Source of the DNA: Deltaproteobacteria bacterium
Lineage (GTDB): Bacteria > Bdellovibrionota > Bdellovibrionia > Bdellovibrionales > Bdellovibrionaceae
Assembly (NCBI GenBank): GCA_017302835.1
Contig: JAFLCC010000003.1
Span: 186,001-250,000 of the forward strand
Length of the DNA: 64,000 bases
Direction: 5' to 3'
How positions within the stretch are numbered: position 1 is the stretch's first letter; the number at the start of each line of letters is the position of its first letter. The notes beneath the pieces were generated by a model, which saw nothing but the letters and a program-made list of their open reading frames with translations, was not told the DNA's origin and searched no databases. Below are positions 26,353-35,114 of the stretch, piece by piece. The position numbers and the translations under genes are program-made.

Positions 26353-27888
26353 TTACAAGGCGATGGATTTTTTTTCTTGTGGGATGGCTCCGAAGATTTC
26401 CATTGGAAGATCGATTCCTCGAATTTTTTGCCTTCCTAGGCTGATAAATTTTAGTTTCATATTATTTGAAATACGTGAAATGAAGTGAGAGCTGGCGATG
26501 ATGCCGACCTGCTGCTCTTTACAAAAGCCTTCAAGACGGGAGGCTACATTTACGGGATCTCCGATGATGGTGTATTGTAATTTATTTTTGGAACCTATGG
26601 AACCAAGGATAACAGACCCCACATGAAGGGAGACGCCTAGTTGAATTTTTGGGAGTTTCTTATTTTTTAATTTTTGATTGGTCTGATTGATTTTAAAATG
26701 CATTTCAAACGCCGCTTTGGTTATATTTTCTAGATTGATGAGTAAATTATCTTCATCTATGGGGATGTAAGCTAAAATACCATCTCCAATAAACTTATCT
26801 AGGGTGACTCCATATTCGATAAAGATTTCTAGCATGTCTGTGAAATAAATATTTAGCAGGTCAACAACTTCCTGAGGTTTGAGCCGTGAAGAAAGCTGGG
26901 TAAAATCCCTGATGTCAGCGACTAAGATGGCCACTTGTTTTTGTGTTCCTATTTGAGAGTGAACTTCATTATCCAGTAACTCGTTCGCGACCGATTCAGA
27001 AACAAATGTTGAAAATCCTTTTAAAAGTCTCGTCTTCTTTTGCATGGTGGTTGATAATTGATTTAGCAGGTTAAAGATAAAGCCATAAAATCCGCTTAAA
27101 GAAAGGTTGGAGTGGTATTTCCAATTTTGATTATTAAAATTCTTTAAATGATGTTCAACTTGATTGATAAAATAGATATTTTTATAAAATTCAAAAAAGA
27201 AAAGAATTGATTGCCACAGAAGTATGATTCCTGCCAGATAAATATAACTACTTTGCTGATTTTTAAGTGCCTCCGCTAGGTCTTCATTTGAATTATTGGC
27301 TTCAAGAAAAAGTAAAAAGTAACAAGAGAAAAAAGAGACAACCCCGAAGAGGGGAATAAAGCGGTTTTTTTGCTCTGTAATCCAAAGACGGATGAGGTTA
27401 TCTTTAGCTTGAGAGCTTGCGGTCTGAGGATGTAAATTCAGTCGCCTTAGGTGGAACAGAGTTTCCACTTCTAACCATTGCCAAGTTAAAACAACAATGA
27501 GAGACATGCAGACATATAAAAAAAGTTGAACTTCTTTAGAGTGAGGGGTGTGCTCGCTTAACTTTGTTTGATAAATTTGGCTAAAATAATAAAAATTGAG
27601 GATATGTATAAATAAGCTAAAAAGAGGAAATAATTTTAAGATCGGTGGAGGTAAGTTTAGTTTTTTAGAAAATTTCAAAAACACCCAACCGCTTGTCAAT
27701 ATAAACACCATTTGAGCTGCAAGGACGGAGGCAACTAAACTTGCAGAATACTGGCATCCAAATAGAAAACCTTGTTCAAGTAATAGAGGGCAGGCATTTA
27801 ATCCAAAAGCGGAAAGAATCGGAATTAAAACAAAATGGGAAAGAACGATCAAAGTTATGCTGATAAATGAAAATCCCCAATGTTTCAT
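26353..27888 (-). CDS. class III adenylate/guanylate cyclase, membrane-bound
   Basis: The ~511-residue protein has six to seven hydrophobic segments in its first ~270 residues, in two groups separated by a charged stretch, and then a class III nucleotidyl cyclase domain. The two metal-binding Asp are visible in VADIRDFTQLSSRL and FIGDGILAYI. VSLHVGSVILGSIGS, IIGDPVNVASRLEG and the C-terminal RGIDLPMEIFGA complete the domain. The Asn and Arg of DPVNVASRLE are the usual catalytic pair. It should make cAMP (or cGMP) from ATP/GTP at the inner membrane in response to a membrane or lipid signal. ATG at 27888 is preferred to the TTG two codons upstream. Transcribed alone, downstream of trmFO. Confidence 0.88.
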   Translation of the reverse strand: MKHWGFSFISITLIVLSHFVLIPILSAFGLNACPLLLEQGFLFGCQYSASLVASVLAAQMVFILTSGWVFLKFSKKLNLPPPILKLFPLFSLFIHILNFYYFSQIYQTKLSEHTPHSKEVQLFLYVCMSLIVVLTWQWLEVETLFHLRRLNLHPQTASSQAKDNLIRLWITEQKNRFIPLFGVVSFFSCYFLLFLEANNSNEDLAEALKNQQSSYIYLAGIILLWQSILFFFEFYKNIYFINQVEHHLKNFNNQNWKYHSNLSLSGFYGFIFNLLNQLSTTMQKKTRLLKGFSTFVSESVANELLDNEVHSQIGTQKQVAILVADIRDFTQLSSRLKPQEVVDLLNIYFTDMLEIFIEYGVTLDKFIGDGILAYIPIDEDNLLINLENITKAAFEMHFKINQTNQKLKNKKLPKIQLGVSLHVGSVILGSIGSKNKLQYTIIGDPVNVASRLEGFCKEQQVGIIASSHFISRISNNMKLKFISLGRQKIRGIDLPMEIFGAIPQEKKSIAL

Positions 27889-27949
27889 AATCAAGCTATC
27901 GGAAGGTCCTGAGAGAACTAAAAAGAAAACTCAAAAAATATCTTTTTTT

Positions 27950-29299
27950 TTAGAAATTTTTAATTCTCGTTTTGAGCCATAGGGCAAAATCATTTTGAGC
28001 TCTTAGAATTTGCTGCTCTTTTTTTACTTTTTTATCTTTGTATCCTTCAATTTGGGGGAATAAACCAAAATTGATATTTGTAGGTTGGAAATGTTTTATT
28101 TTTGTTTCATCCGTAATGGACTCTAATAAAGAGCCAATGGCAGAGGCTCGGGGGGGCGGTGTAAATGATTTATCCAATATTTTGTCATTTATAAATTCTG
28201 AAATAATCAAGCCAATGACTGTCGATTCAAAATAACCTTCTACTCCGGTGATTTGTCCTGCAAAAAATAACCAAGGATCTTTTTTACTTGATAAATCTTT
28301 GTTGAGAAGTTTGGGGGTGTTTAAAAATAAATTTCGATGAATGCTTCCTAATTTTAAAAATTCAGCATTTTCCAAACCAGGTATCATTCTGAAGACTCTG
28401 ACCTGCTCTGAGTAACTCATCCGGGTTTGAAAACCTACCATATTGTAAGCGGTGCCTTCTTTATTGTCTTGTCTGAGTTGAACGATAGCATATTCTTCTT
28501 TTTTGGGGCCAGTATTTCTGGGGTTGGGAAGACCAACAGGTTTCATGGGGCCGAAACGCAAGGTATGTGGCCCTCTCTCAACCATAACTTCAATAGGCAT
28601 GCACCCCTCAAAAAAGGGAGTTTTTTCAAAATCCTTTGGTTCAATTTTTTTGGCGGAGTTAACTTCTTTAATTAAGTTAAAATATTGTTCTTTGTTAAGG
28701 GGGCAATTGATATAGTCGTCAGACCCTTTACCATAGCGATCCGCTTTCCAACAGATATCCATATTAATGGAATCAGTATCGATAATCGGTGCGATGGCAT
28801 CAAAAAAATACAAGAACTGACCATCAAAATGTTCCTGAATAGATTTAGCAAGGATCTCGTCGGTTAAGGGTCCGGTGGCGACAACGAGGGGTCTTGGTAA
28901 GTCATTCAAGGAGTTCACTTTTTCTTGATGAATCATAATTCGTGGATGGCTTTTGATTTTCTCATCAATGTTTTTAGCAAAGAGCTCGCGGTCGACACTC
29001 AGAGCTTGGCCAGCGGGGACGGCGTTTTTTTCTGCTGTAGATAGAACGAGGGAATGGAGTTGAGAGGCCTCCCACTTCAATTGATGAGGGGCGCTTCCTG
29101 GGCTTTGGGAGCCAAAGGAATTGGAACAGACGATTTCAGCGAAATGGGCTGTCTTATGAGCCGGAGTCATTTGCTGAGGACGCATTTCATAAAGATGAAC
29201 CTGATATCCTTTTTCAGCCAGTTGATAGCTGCACTCACTACCGGCAAGTCCTGCACCGATGACATGAATTTCTTTGAAGTTAATTTTGTTGTCTTTCAA
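27950..29299 (-). CDS. trmFO: TrmFO, folate/FAD-dependent tRNA m5U54 methyltransferase
   Basis: TrmFO methylates U54 in the T-loop of tRNA using methylene-tetrahydrofolate and FADH2. The N-terminal dinucleotide-binding motif VIGAGLAGSECSYQLAEKG, then YEMRPQQMTPAH and CSNSFGS, are signatures of the family, as are the middle EVMVERGPHTLRFGPMKPVG block and the later FFAGQITGVEGYFES. At 449 residues it matches the ~440-residue norm. The start codon is TTG with AAAGGA upstream. The first base of the divergent DUF721 gene lies only ~31 bases away. Confidence 0.95.
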   Translation of the reverse strand: MKDNKINFKEIHVIGAGLAGSECSYQLAEKGYQVHLYEMRPQQMTPAHKTAHFAEIVCSNSFGSQSPGSAPHQLKWEASQLHSLVLSTAEKNAVPAGQALSVDRELFAKNIDEKIKSHPRIMIHQEKVNSLNDLPRPLVVATGPLTDEILAKSIQEHFDGQFLYFFDAIAPIIDTDSINMDICWKADRYGKGSDDYINCPLNKEQYFNLIKEVNSAKKIEPKDFEKTPFFEGCMPIEVMVERGPHTLRFGPMKPVGLPNPRNTGPKKEEYAIVQLRQDNKEGTAYNMVGFQTRMSYSEQVRVFRMIPGLENAEFLKLGSIHRNLFLNTPKLLNKDLSSKKDPWLFFAGQITGVEGYFESTVIGLIISEFINDKILDKSFTPPPRASAIGSLLESITDETKIKHFQPTNINFGLFPQIEGYKDKKVKKEQQILRAQNDFALWLKTRIKNF

Positions 29300-29330
29300 G
29301 CTCTATATCCTTTAAATTAGTGAGCGTAAT

Positions 29331-29729
29331 ATGGATGATATCGATTTAAAAAGCAAATTCAAAGTCAGTGGACAAGTTCTTCAGAGCTTATTTGAAAACG
29401 GCAAGTCACCATTATCTGAACATTTTTTACGATGGAAATTGTGGTCAAAATGGAAAGACTTGATGGGAGACTCGATCAGTGAGTCCTGTGAACCAGTGGG
29501 TTATTCAAATAAGAAATTGTATATTTTCGTGAGAAATTCAACATTGCTTCATCATATGTATTTTCTTAAAGGAAATATGATTCGAAAAATAAAAAAAGAT
29601 TTTCACAAGGATTTCGTAAACGAAATTATTTTCACCCTTGATCGTAAAAAAATCCCCTCCGACGAATTAGAAAAAGAAAAGTTAAAAAACAGCTTGGCAC
29701 AATTGATAAAGAACGATGAAGACGAGTAG
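29331..29729 (+). CDS. DUF721/DciA-like protein
   Basis: The 132-residue cytoplasmic protein has the DUF721 pattern: a W-x-K/W-x-x-hydrophobic-GD stretch (KWKDLMGDSISESCEP) and a beta segment KLYIFVRNSTLLHHMYFLKG. Homologues (DciA) help load the replicative helicase DnaB in many bacteria lacking DnaC. Assignment is by pattern only; DciA is often poorly conserved, so this could be another DUF721 member. The first ORF of a rightward transcript, it ends in a hairpin. It is divergent from trmFO. Confidence 0.72.
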   Translation: MDDIDLKSKFKVSGQVLQSLFENGKSPLSEHFLRWKLWSKWKDLMGDSISESCEPVGYSNKKLYIFVRNSTLLHHMYFLKGNMIRKIKKDFHKDFVNEIIFTLDRKKIPSDELEKEKLKNSLAQLIKNDEDE

Positions 29730-29769
29730 GCCCCGTGCAATAACCTAGTCTATTATTTCACAGGGCCTA
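29727..29769. terminator. hairpin between convergent DUF721 and sigma-factor genes
   Basis: TAGGCCCCGTG (29727-29737) pairs with CACAGGGCCTA (29759-29769), with one mismatch. It overlaps the DUF721 stop codon and lies just outside the 3' end of the convergent sigma gene at 29781. No U-tract; probably a bidirectional terminator. Confidence 0.45.
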
Positions 29770-29780
29770 GGCTGTAAAGT

Positions 29781-30947
29781 TTAGGTTAAGTTTTCCATTT
29801 TATCTTTTATTTTTTTTAGCAAGCGGACTTCCATTTGTCTGACGGCTTCCCTGGTGATGCCGTACTTTTCTCCAATTTCTTGCAGGGTCAGGGGTTCCTC
29901 GTTGAGAATGCGTTCGCGAAGAATAATTTTTTCTCTTTCAGAAAGCAAAGGTTCCAGTTCAATCACTTTGGCTTTTAAAATTCCAATTAATTCTTCTCTC
30001 GCCAAAGTGTCATCTATATTTTCTTCGGTTGTGGCTTTTTGAAAATCGTTCAAACTTGTAGGACTATCTTCATCAAGTGGGCGATCCAGACTGATATCCC
30101 TTCCTGACATTCGTTGCGCCATGATTTTAACTTCATCTTCTGGTATATCTAATTTTTTTGCAATAGAGGCCAGATTTTGTTCATTTCCCAGGGAATCTAA
30201 AGTCGCCTTTTCTTTTTGTAATTGATAATATAATTTTCTTTGGTTTTGAGTCGTCCCAATGCGTACCATGGAATATTGTCGCATCAGGTATTCTTGAATA
30301 TAACCGCGGATCCACCAAACGGCGTAGGTGATGAGCCTTGCGCCTTTATAGGGATTGTACTCTCGCACCGCGTGCATTAGGCCTACATTTCCTTCCTGGA
30401 TCAGATCGATGAGCTTGGCCCCAAATTTAGAATACTCGGCGGCAATTTTAACAACAAATCGTAAATTACTTCGAACTAATAATTGTGCCGACTCGGGATC
30501 TTTTTTTTCAAAATACTTTTCGGAGATTTCTTTTTCTTGTTCTCTGGTAAGCAAAGGGTAACGTCGTATTTCATTGAGATAGAGCAAAAGGGGGTCCGAG
30601 GTAGAAACAGACGTGGATTCTTTGATAGCCAGAGACTTTTCAACTTCGACTCCCGCAGCCATTTCGGGAACCACCTCTTCAGGAAAATTATCTTCTCCAT
30701 TTTCATAGGCAGTTTCAGCTTGCTTTGCTGCTATTTCAAGGGGGGAGAGTTCTTCGGTTTCATCCACGAAAACTGTAGAATCTTTGGAGGAATGAATTTT
30801 ATTTTTTTGAGAGCTGACATCTTTGAAGTTGGATTTAGTGCCTTCAAAAATCTCAGCAATGACAGGTTTAGATTTATTTAATTTGGATATAGTTTTAACT
30901 TTTAATTTTTCTCCAGGTATTTTTTTAGATGATTTTTTAGATTTCAT
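29781..30947 (-). CDS. RpoH-like sigma-70-family sigma factor with an N-terminal extension
   Basis: The 388-residue protein has sigma regions 1.2-4: DPLLLYLNEIRRYPLLTREQE (1.2), LRFVVKIAAEYSKFGAKLIDLIQEGNVGLMHA (2.1-2.2), the -10-contact WWIRGYIQEYL, and a C-terminal HTH (LQEIGEKYGITREAVRQME, region 4.2). The RpoH-box-like QNQRKLYYQLQKEK is close to QRKLFFNLRK and marks it as a sigma-32 relative. The first ~110 residues (Lys-, Ser- and then Glu-rich, no fold recognised) are additional to a normal ~285-residue RpoH and may be a regulatory or degradation segment. The start lies 4 bases after the stop of the PHA-type gene upstream, so they are co-transcribed. Heat-shock control is inferred, not shown. 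Confidence 0.85.
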   Translation of the reverse strand: MKSKKSSKKIPGEKLKVKTISKLNKSKPVIAEIFEGTKSNFKDVSSQKNKIHSSKDSTVFVDETEELSPLEIAAKQAETAYENGEDNFPEEVVPEMAAGVEVEKSLAIKESTSVSTSDPLLLYLNEIRRYPLLTREQEKEISEKYFEKKDPESAQLLVRSNLRFVVKIAAEYSKFGAKLIDLIQEGNVGLMHAVREYNPYKGARLITYAVWWIRGYIQEYLMRQYSMVRIGTTQNQRKLYYQLQKEKATLDSLGNEQNLASIAKKLDIPEDEVKIMAQRMSGRDISLDRPLDEDSPTSLNDFQKATTEENIDDTLAREELIGILKAKVIELEPLLSEREKIILRERILNEEPLTLQEIGEKYGITREAVRQMEVRLLKKIKDKMENLT

Positions 30948-30951
30948 GGAG

Positions 30952-31257
30952 TTAACCCAAATGTTTTTTTAACATTTTTTGCAATCCTTCGCTCACTTTT
31001 CCTTTAAAAGGCGAAAGTAAAAGTGGCAAATCGATAGTGATGCTGACCTTGCTTCCACCCGTTGTGGGAACAATAGTTACTTCGGCTTTAAATTGGGATC
31101 CCTTTAAGGAGCAGGTTTGTTTTTGTTCATTGAAGGAACACTCTACTTTGGGGTCAATTTTTTTGATTTCTGTTCCAGTGGTAAAAAATTCTTTAAGTTT
31201 AATAAAAGTTTCTTGAGCGTCACTGGAAGTTGGATGTTCAACTGTAAACTTTGGCAT
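30952..31257 (-). CDS. polyhydroxyalkanoic-acid-system-like small protein
   Basis: The 101-residue protein ends in LPLLLSPFKGKVSEGLQKML, the conserved C-terminal block of the PHA-granule-associated family (LLSPFKGKI-type helix). The middle is beta-rich with two Cys (VECSF, QTCSL). Homologues are often found beside PHA genes, but I see no PHA synthase here. The 4-base spacing to the sigma-factor start suggests co-expression. A role in stress or envelope physiology would be inference only. Confidence 0.6.
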   Translation of the reverse strand: MPKFTVEHPTSSDAQETFIKLKEFFTTGTEIKKIDPKVECSFNEQKQTCSLKGSQFKAEVTIVPTTGGSKVSITIDLPLLLSPFKGKVSEGLQKMLKKHLG

Positions 31258-31417
31258 TGCGGCTCCGTTGAAAAAGGCATTGGAATAGACTCAGTTTAAG
31301 TGAAATCGAAAAAAAAAGAACTAATTTTTGACCCAAGCACTGAGATGTGTCACCATCAAGCTCGTGTTCTATTGAAATGATGATGGACATTTAGAGGCTA
31401 GTTAGAGGGTAAACAGT

Positions 31418-33268
31418 ATGGAATCAAGGGATAGGGAATTTAAAAAAAATAAATTTGTTTTAAACATCAAAAGAACGCATTATTGCGGTCACTTAAATCA
31501 ATCACATGCAAATCAAAAAGTTGTATTAATGGGTTGGGTGGACACGCGAAGAGATCATGGGAGTCTGGTGTTTATCGACTTAAGAGACAGAGAAGGACTC
31601 GTTCAGGTTGTTTTGGATCCAAAGAAATCAGAAACAGCCTTAGCTAAGGACCTTCGTGGAGGCTATGTTCTAGCTCTAGAAGGCTTGGTAAAATCTCGAC
31701 CTGAGGGAATGAAAAATTCTAAACTCAAAACGGGTGAAATCGAGGTTGAAGCCTTGACTTGTGAAATATTAAATGAATCCGCAACTCCGCCCTTTCAGAT
31801 AAATGATGAAAATGTGAATGAGATGCTCAGACTAAAGTACAGGTACTTGGATTTAAGATCACCTCGATTGCAGAATCACTTAATTGTCAGGCACAGGGTT
31901 GCTCAATCAGTGAGAAGATTTTTATCCGATGAAGGTTTTTTAGAAGTGGAAACTCCGATTCTCTATAAATCTACTCCCGAAGGTGCCAGGGATTATCTGG
32001 TCCCTTCGCGAGTGAATCTCGGTCATTTCTATGCATTGCCTCAGTCGCCACAAACTTTAAAACAATTATTAATGATTTCTGGGTATGATAGGTATTTCCA
32101 AATAGCCCGCTGTTTTAGGGATGAAGATTTAAGAGCCGATCGGCAACCCGAGTTTTCACAAATAGATATCGAAATGTCCTTTATTGATGTTGAAGATATT
32201 ATCCAAGTGAACGAAAAAATGCTTAAACAATTGTGGAAAGAAATCAAAGGCGTTGATGTCGCCAAGATCCCTCGGATGACCTTTCAGGAAGCCATGGATC
32301 GCTTTGGTTCTGATAAACCTGACTTGCGATTTGGAATGGAAATAAAAGATCTATCAAAAATTTTAGGAACGCAAACAGGCTTTAAGGTTTTTGATGATGT
32401 CTTGGCGCGAGGTGGAATTGTTCGAGGCATACCTGTTCCTAAAGGAGGCACTTATTCTCGAGGCCAATTTGATAAGCTCATGGAGATGGCAAAAAAATCA
32501 GGAGCCAAAGGTTTGGTGTGGATCAAATCAGAGGCGGATGGGTCCTACTCTTCGGCTGCTTCAAAATTTTTCACTCAAGAAAGATTGAAAGAAATTTTTA
32601 TCGCAACAGGTGCTGGTATGGGTGATTGTTGCTTAATCATCGCTGATGATTATGATGTGGCTTGCAGTGCTTTAAACTCTCTTAGATTGCATTTAGGGAG
32701 AGAGTTGAATTTGATAGATCATTCGAAAGATTACTTCCTCTGGGTGGTAGATTTCCCCTTATTAGAATATTCTCCTGATGAAAAAAGATGGGTGGCTCGG
32801 CATCATCCATTCACCTCTCCAAAAGATGAATCTTTTGATGATCTGATTAATAATAACGATAAGGCCTATGGAAAAATTTTAGCCAAGGCCTATGATCTTG
32901 TTTGTAATGGCTATGAGTTAGGTGGCGGAAGTATTCGAATCTATAGAAATGAAATTCAGCAAGCCATGTTTCGTTTGTTAGGACTCTCTGAAGAGGATAC
33001 TAAAATTAAATTTGGTTATTTCCTAGAAGCCTTAAAATACGGAACACCTCCCCATGGAGGGATTGCTTGGGGAATGGATCGATTGATCATGCTCTTGTGC
33101 GGAACCGATGCCATCCGCGATGTGATTGCTTTCCCCAAAACAGCAAAGGCCACGGATTTGATGAGCGAAGCTCCCACCGCTGTGAATCGAGATCAATTGG
33201 TGGAGGTTGGAATCAGACTGACTCCACAGGCTGAAAAATTTATCGAAGAAGGAAAAAAACAGAATTAA
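31418..33268 (+). CDS. aspS: aspartyl-tRNA synthetase
   Basis: A class II aminoacyl-tRNA synthetase that charges tRNA-Asp (or tRNA-Asx if non-discriminating). The 616-residue length fits the bacterial type with its GAD insertion. The N-terminal OB-fold anticodon domain has VLMGWVDTRRDHGSLVFIDL. Motif 2 is in QIARCFRDEDLRADRQPEFSQID, motif 3 is GIAWGMDRLIMLLCG, and the C-terminus LTSxx-like AFPKTAKATDLMSEAP is typical. The start has a GAGGG site; the first ~15 residues are extra relative to E. coli, which begins around the RTHYCGHLN stretch. Monocistronic, convergent with the Hip-like locus. Confidence 0.96.
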   Translation: MESRDREFKKNKFVLNIKRTHYCGHLNQSHANQKVVLMGWVDTRRDHGSLVFIDLRDREGLVQVVLDPKKSETALAKDLRGGYVLALEGLVKSRPEGMKNSKLKTGEIEVEALTCEILNESATPPFQINDENVNEMLRLKYRYLDLRSPRLQNHLIVRHRVAQSVRRFLSDEGFLEVETPILYKSTPEGARDYLVPSRVNLGHFYALPQSPQTLKQLLMISGYDRYFQIARCFRDEDLRADRQPEFSQIDIEMSFIDVEDIIQVNEKMLKQLWKEIKGVDVAKIPRMTFQEAMDRFGSDKPDLRFGMEIKDLSKILGTQTGFKVFDDVLARGGIVRGIPVPKGGTYSRGQFDKLMEMAKKSGAKGLVWIKSEADGSYSSAASKFFTQERLKEIFIATGAGMGDCCLIIADDYDVACSALNSLRLHLGRELNLIDHSKDYFLWVVDFPLLEYSPDEKRWVARHHPFTSPKDESFDDLINNNDKAYGKILAKAYDLVCNGYELGGGSIRIYRNEIQQAMFRLLGLSEEDTKIKFGYFLEALKYGTPPHGGIAWGMDRLIMLLCGTDAIRDVIAFPKTAKATDLMSEAPTAVNRDQLVEVGIRLTPQAEKFIEEGKKQN

Positions 33269-33335
33269 AAGCTCGTCTAGAAATAAATGCCCGTTCTTTG
33301 CTTGGTCGTTTGATTCATGTCTTCCCTGTTTCTTT

Positions 33336-33995
33336 TCAATTTAGCGGTGCCAAGTTGTTTTCAAAAAAAGACCAGAGCTTTTGAAAGGTAGAGGCATTTA
33401 TTTTTCCAGCATTCATTTCAAGCTGCCACAGTGCCACTTTTGGAAATTCTAAATAGATTTGAATTCTTCTTAGGGTGCCAAGATCAGCTTTTCTTCCTGA
33501 TTCAACCCGCTGAAGTGTTGGCGGATTAAAATCAAAAGCAGCTGCAAAATCATGAATGGATACACCCAAAGCCGCTCTAACGTTTCTAATTTTTTCATAA
33601 GTGAATGAATTAGCGATGACTGGTTCAAATATAAATGTAGAAGGTCCCCTTCTGCCAATGGATACTAGTAAAATTATGGGATTAGATTCATCAACTGAAA
33701 TCCCTTGGGAAAAACAATAGTCTTTATATGCTGGATTATCTGGTGAAGGAATTCTATCTGCGAATGAAGGAAATAGTTTTTTTTTCGATAGGTGAATTTT
33801 TTTAAAAAGATCTAACTCTTTACCAATCGGAATTGCCATTTTTGACATGGAATATTTTTGATCGTACCTGAATTCGAATTGATTTTTGAAGCTATCCCAA
33901 TTTAAGGTGCCAACAAAAAAACGTCGTTTACGGCTCTCTGAAAAAACATGAAGTTGATTTTTATCTATTTTTGAAAAATCTATCTTATAAGTCAT
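33336..33995 (-). CDS. HipS-like (HipA N-subdomain) fused to a C-terminal HipB-like HTH
   Basis: The 219-residue protein joins two parts. Residues ~1-125 look like the N-terminal subdomain of HipA/HipS: VGTLNWDSFKNQFEFRYD, the positional equivalent of FFDNLLPE in IPSPDNPAYKDYCFSQGIS, and LVSIGRRGPSTFIFEP near IL..IGxD.xGAL. Residues ~130-195 form a Xre-type HTH (IRNVRAALGVSIHDFAAAF, PPTLQRVESGRKADLGTL). In HipBST systems HipS and HipB are separate proteins; their fusion here is unusual. ATG at 33995 has an AGGAG site and overlaps the preceding stop by 11 bases; an upstream ATG at 34019 is less favoured. It probably binds the palindrome upstream, but no intact toxin is present. Confidence 0.7.
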   Translation of the reverse strand: MTYKIDFSKIDKNQLHVFSESRKRRFFVGTLNWDSFKNQFEFRYDQKYSMSKMAIPIGKELDLFKKIHLSKKKLFPSFADRIPSPDNPAYKDYCFSQGISVDESNPIILLVSIGRRGPSTFIFEPVIANSFTYEKIRNVRAALGVSIHDFAAAFDFNPPTLQRVESGRKADLGTLRRIQIYLEFPKVALWQLEMNAGKINASTFQKLWSFFENNLAPLN

Positions 33996-34452
33996 TGACC
34001 ATCTCCTGATATGCTTCATCTGGACGAAATTTATATATATGTTCTAGGTTTGAAGTTCCGCTGCTTTTTTTTATAAAGACCTTTGTAACAAAAAGTTTTT
34101 CTGATAAAAAATCAATATAATAAAATTCAGGTACTGGTAAGCTCAAGGTCCTAGCAATTTGGTTACAAAGATATTCTATTTCGGGAAGTTCAGGAGCCTC
34201 TGTGCTTTCCCTCATTTTAAAAATATAATTTTCACCTCCCAGATCAGCCGAATATTTTTTAAATTTTCAATGGTAGAAACTAGTACTGCTGTAGGATTCA
34301 TTTATTTTTGAATCTGTACTTTGCGCTGATCTTTGTTTAAGACTGATGAACTCATTTTTAGAATCAGTTTTGAACCAATTAACAAAACATCTTTCATATA
34401 GTCCATACTTCGTGGTGCCGCTGATTATTTTATTGCATTTTAAGCACTTCAT
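33985..34452 (-). pseudogene. HipT/HipA-like kinase remnant with an in-frame TGA
   Basis: Two reading-frame pieces lie in the same frame, separated by one TGA at 34267-34269. The 5' piece starts at ATG 34452 with KCLKCNKIISG, a Cys-motif N-terminus as in HipT, and ends STSFYH. The 3' piece continues KFKKYSADLGGENYIFK and then PELPEIEYLCNQIARTLSLP, the HipA N-lobe pattern (LPENE-like, then ...VPE). The TGA sits where a Gly (GGA) would be expected, so a single substitution may have broken the gene. The kinase C-lobe (catalytic Asp and Asn/Asp metal sites) is absent: the frame stops at 33985. It is too short (~155 codons) to be an active kinase even if the TGA were suppressed. Confidence 0.62.
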
Positions 34453-34487
34453 GTCGTTACCATCATCAAATGATATCATATGATGTC

Positions 34488-34552
34488 AACAATTTATTGA
34501 TACTATATGATATCATAATAATGATATTATCATATAGTATCAATAAATTGTT
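34488..34552. promoter_or_regulatory. 25-bp perfect inverted repeat, candidate hip operator
   Basis: A 25-base arm beginning AACAATTTATTGATACTA (34488-34512) pairs perfectly with 34528-34552 around a 15-base spacer. The arms contain overlapping TGATA/TATCA half-sites, and further copies (TGATATCATATGATGTCA) occur at 34471-34488. Position directly upstream of the HipT-like remnant start and the similarity to tandem palindromic operators of TA loci suggest an autoregulatory site for the Hip HTH protein. It also lies downstream of the ychJ-like gene and could serve as its terminator; there is no U-tract. Confidence 0.55.
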
Positions 34553-34592
34553 CAGTATTTTTATGTAGTTAAGTTGAAAATACGAAAATTAA

Positions 34593-35114
34593 CTAGACCT
34601 GATTTCCACAGCATTTTTTGTATTTTTTCCCGCTTCCACATGGGCAGGCATCATTACGGCCAATTTTTGAGGATTCTCTGATTTGGGTTTGAATTTTAGG
34701 AGTTGGATTTTCCTTACTTCTGTCGGTTGTCGAAGTGCCAGAGACAAATCGCCAGTGGCCATTTTCATTTTTTCTGAACTGGGAGGTCTCATGATGATCA
34801 TAGTGAGTGGCCCCTTCTTTGTAACTCGCAATAAACTCTACAGTGCCTTTTTTATCAGTTTTTGAGCCGGTGGCGTTTAAAATTTTTAATCCTAACCATT
34901 CAGATTCTAGTGCCCATTTCTTAGCTTTGGTGGGATGGAAATCCTTTTGCGATTCGGGAGCTAGAGTCTCTTTGATATAGTCAATCAAGCCTTTCGTATA
35001 AGCTGTATATCGGGATCTCATCAGCTGTTCCGCCGTTTCAGGATAATTGGTGCCTTTGATAAAAGGTTTGCAACAAGATTCGTAACTTTGAATGGATCCA
35101 CAGGGGCAGTTCAT
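34593..35114 (-). CDS. YchJ-family SEC-C motif protein
   Basis: The 173-residue cytoplasmic protein begins [18 protein letters not shown] and ends with a second SEC-C zinc motif ([17 protein letters not shown]). The middle carries a YchJ-like NTF2 fold: [26 protein letters not shown], then EFIASYKE and FVSGTST. Homologues (UPF0225, E. coli YchJ) have no well-established function; the C-terminal motif is shared with SecA, where it binds zinc and SecB/ribosomes. Two intact CxC-CC sites are visible. No operon partners are apparent. Confidence 0.88.
   Translation of the reverse strand: MNCPCGSIQSYESCCKPFIKGTNYPETAEQLMRSRYTAYTKGLIDYIKETLAPESQKDFHPTKAKKWALESEWLGLKILNATGSKTDKKGTVEFIASYKEGATHYDHHETSQFRKNENGHWRFVSGTSTTDRSKENPTPKIQTQIRESSKIGRNDACPCGSGKKYKKCCGNQV

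Noticed and set aside
30483-30881. 132-codon plus-strand frame over the sigma-factor N-terminus
   Set aside because: Phe-rich and antisense to Lys/Glu codons; no RBS. It is a shadow of the sigma gene.
34216-34479. Reading the HipT-like piece as two separate intact genes
   Set aside because: The two pieces share one frame and meet at one TGA, and the encoded HipA-like pattern continues across it, so one broken gene is the simpler reading.
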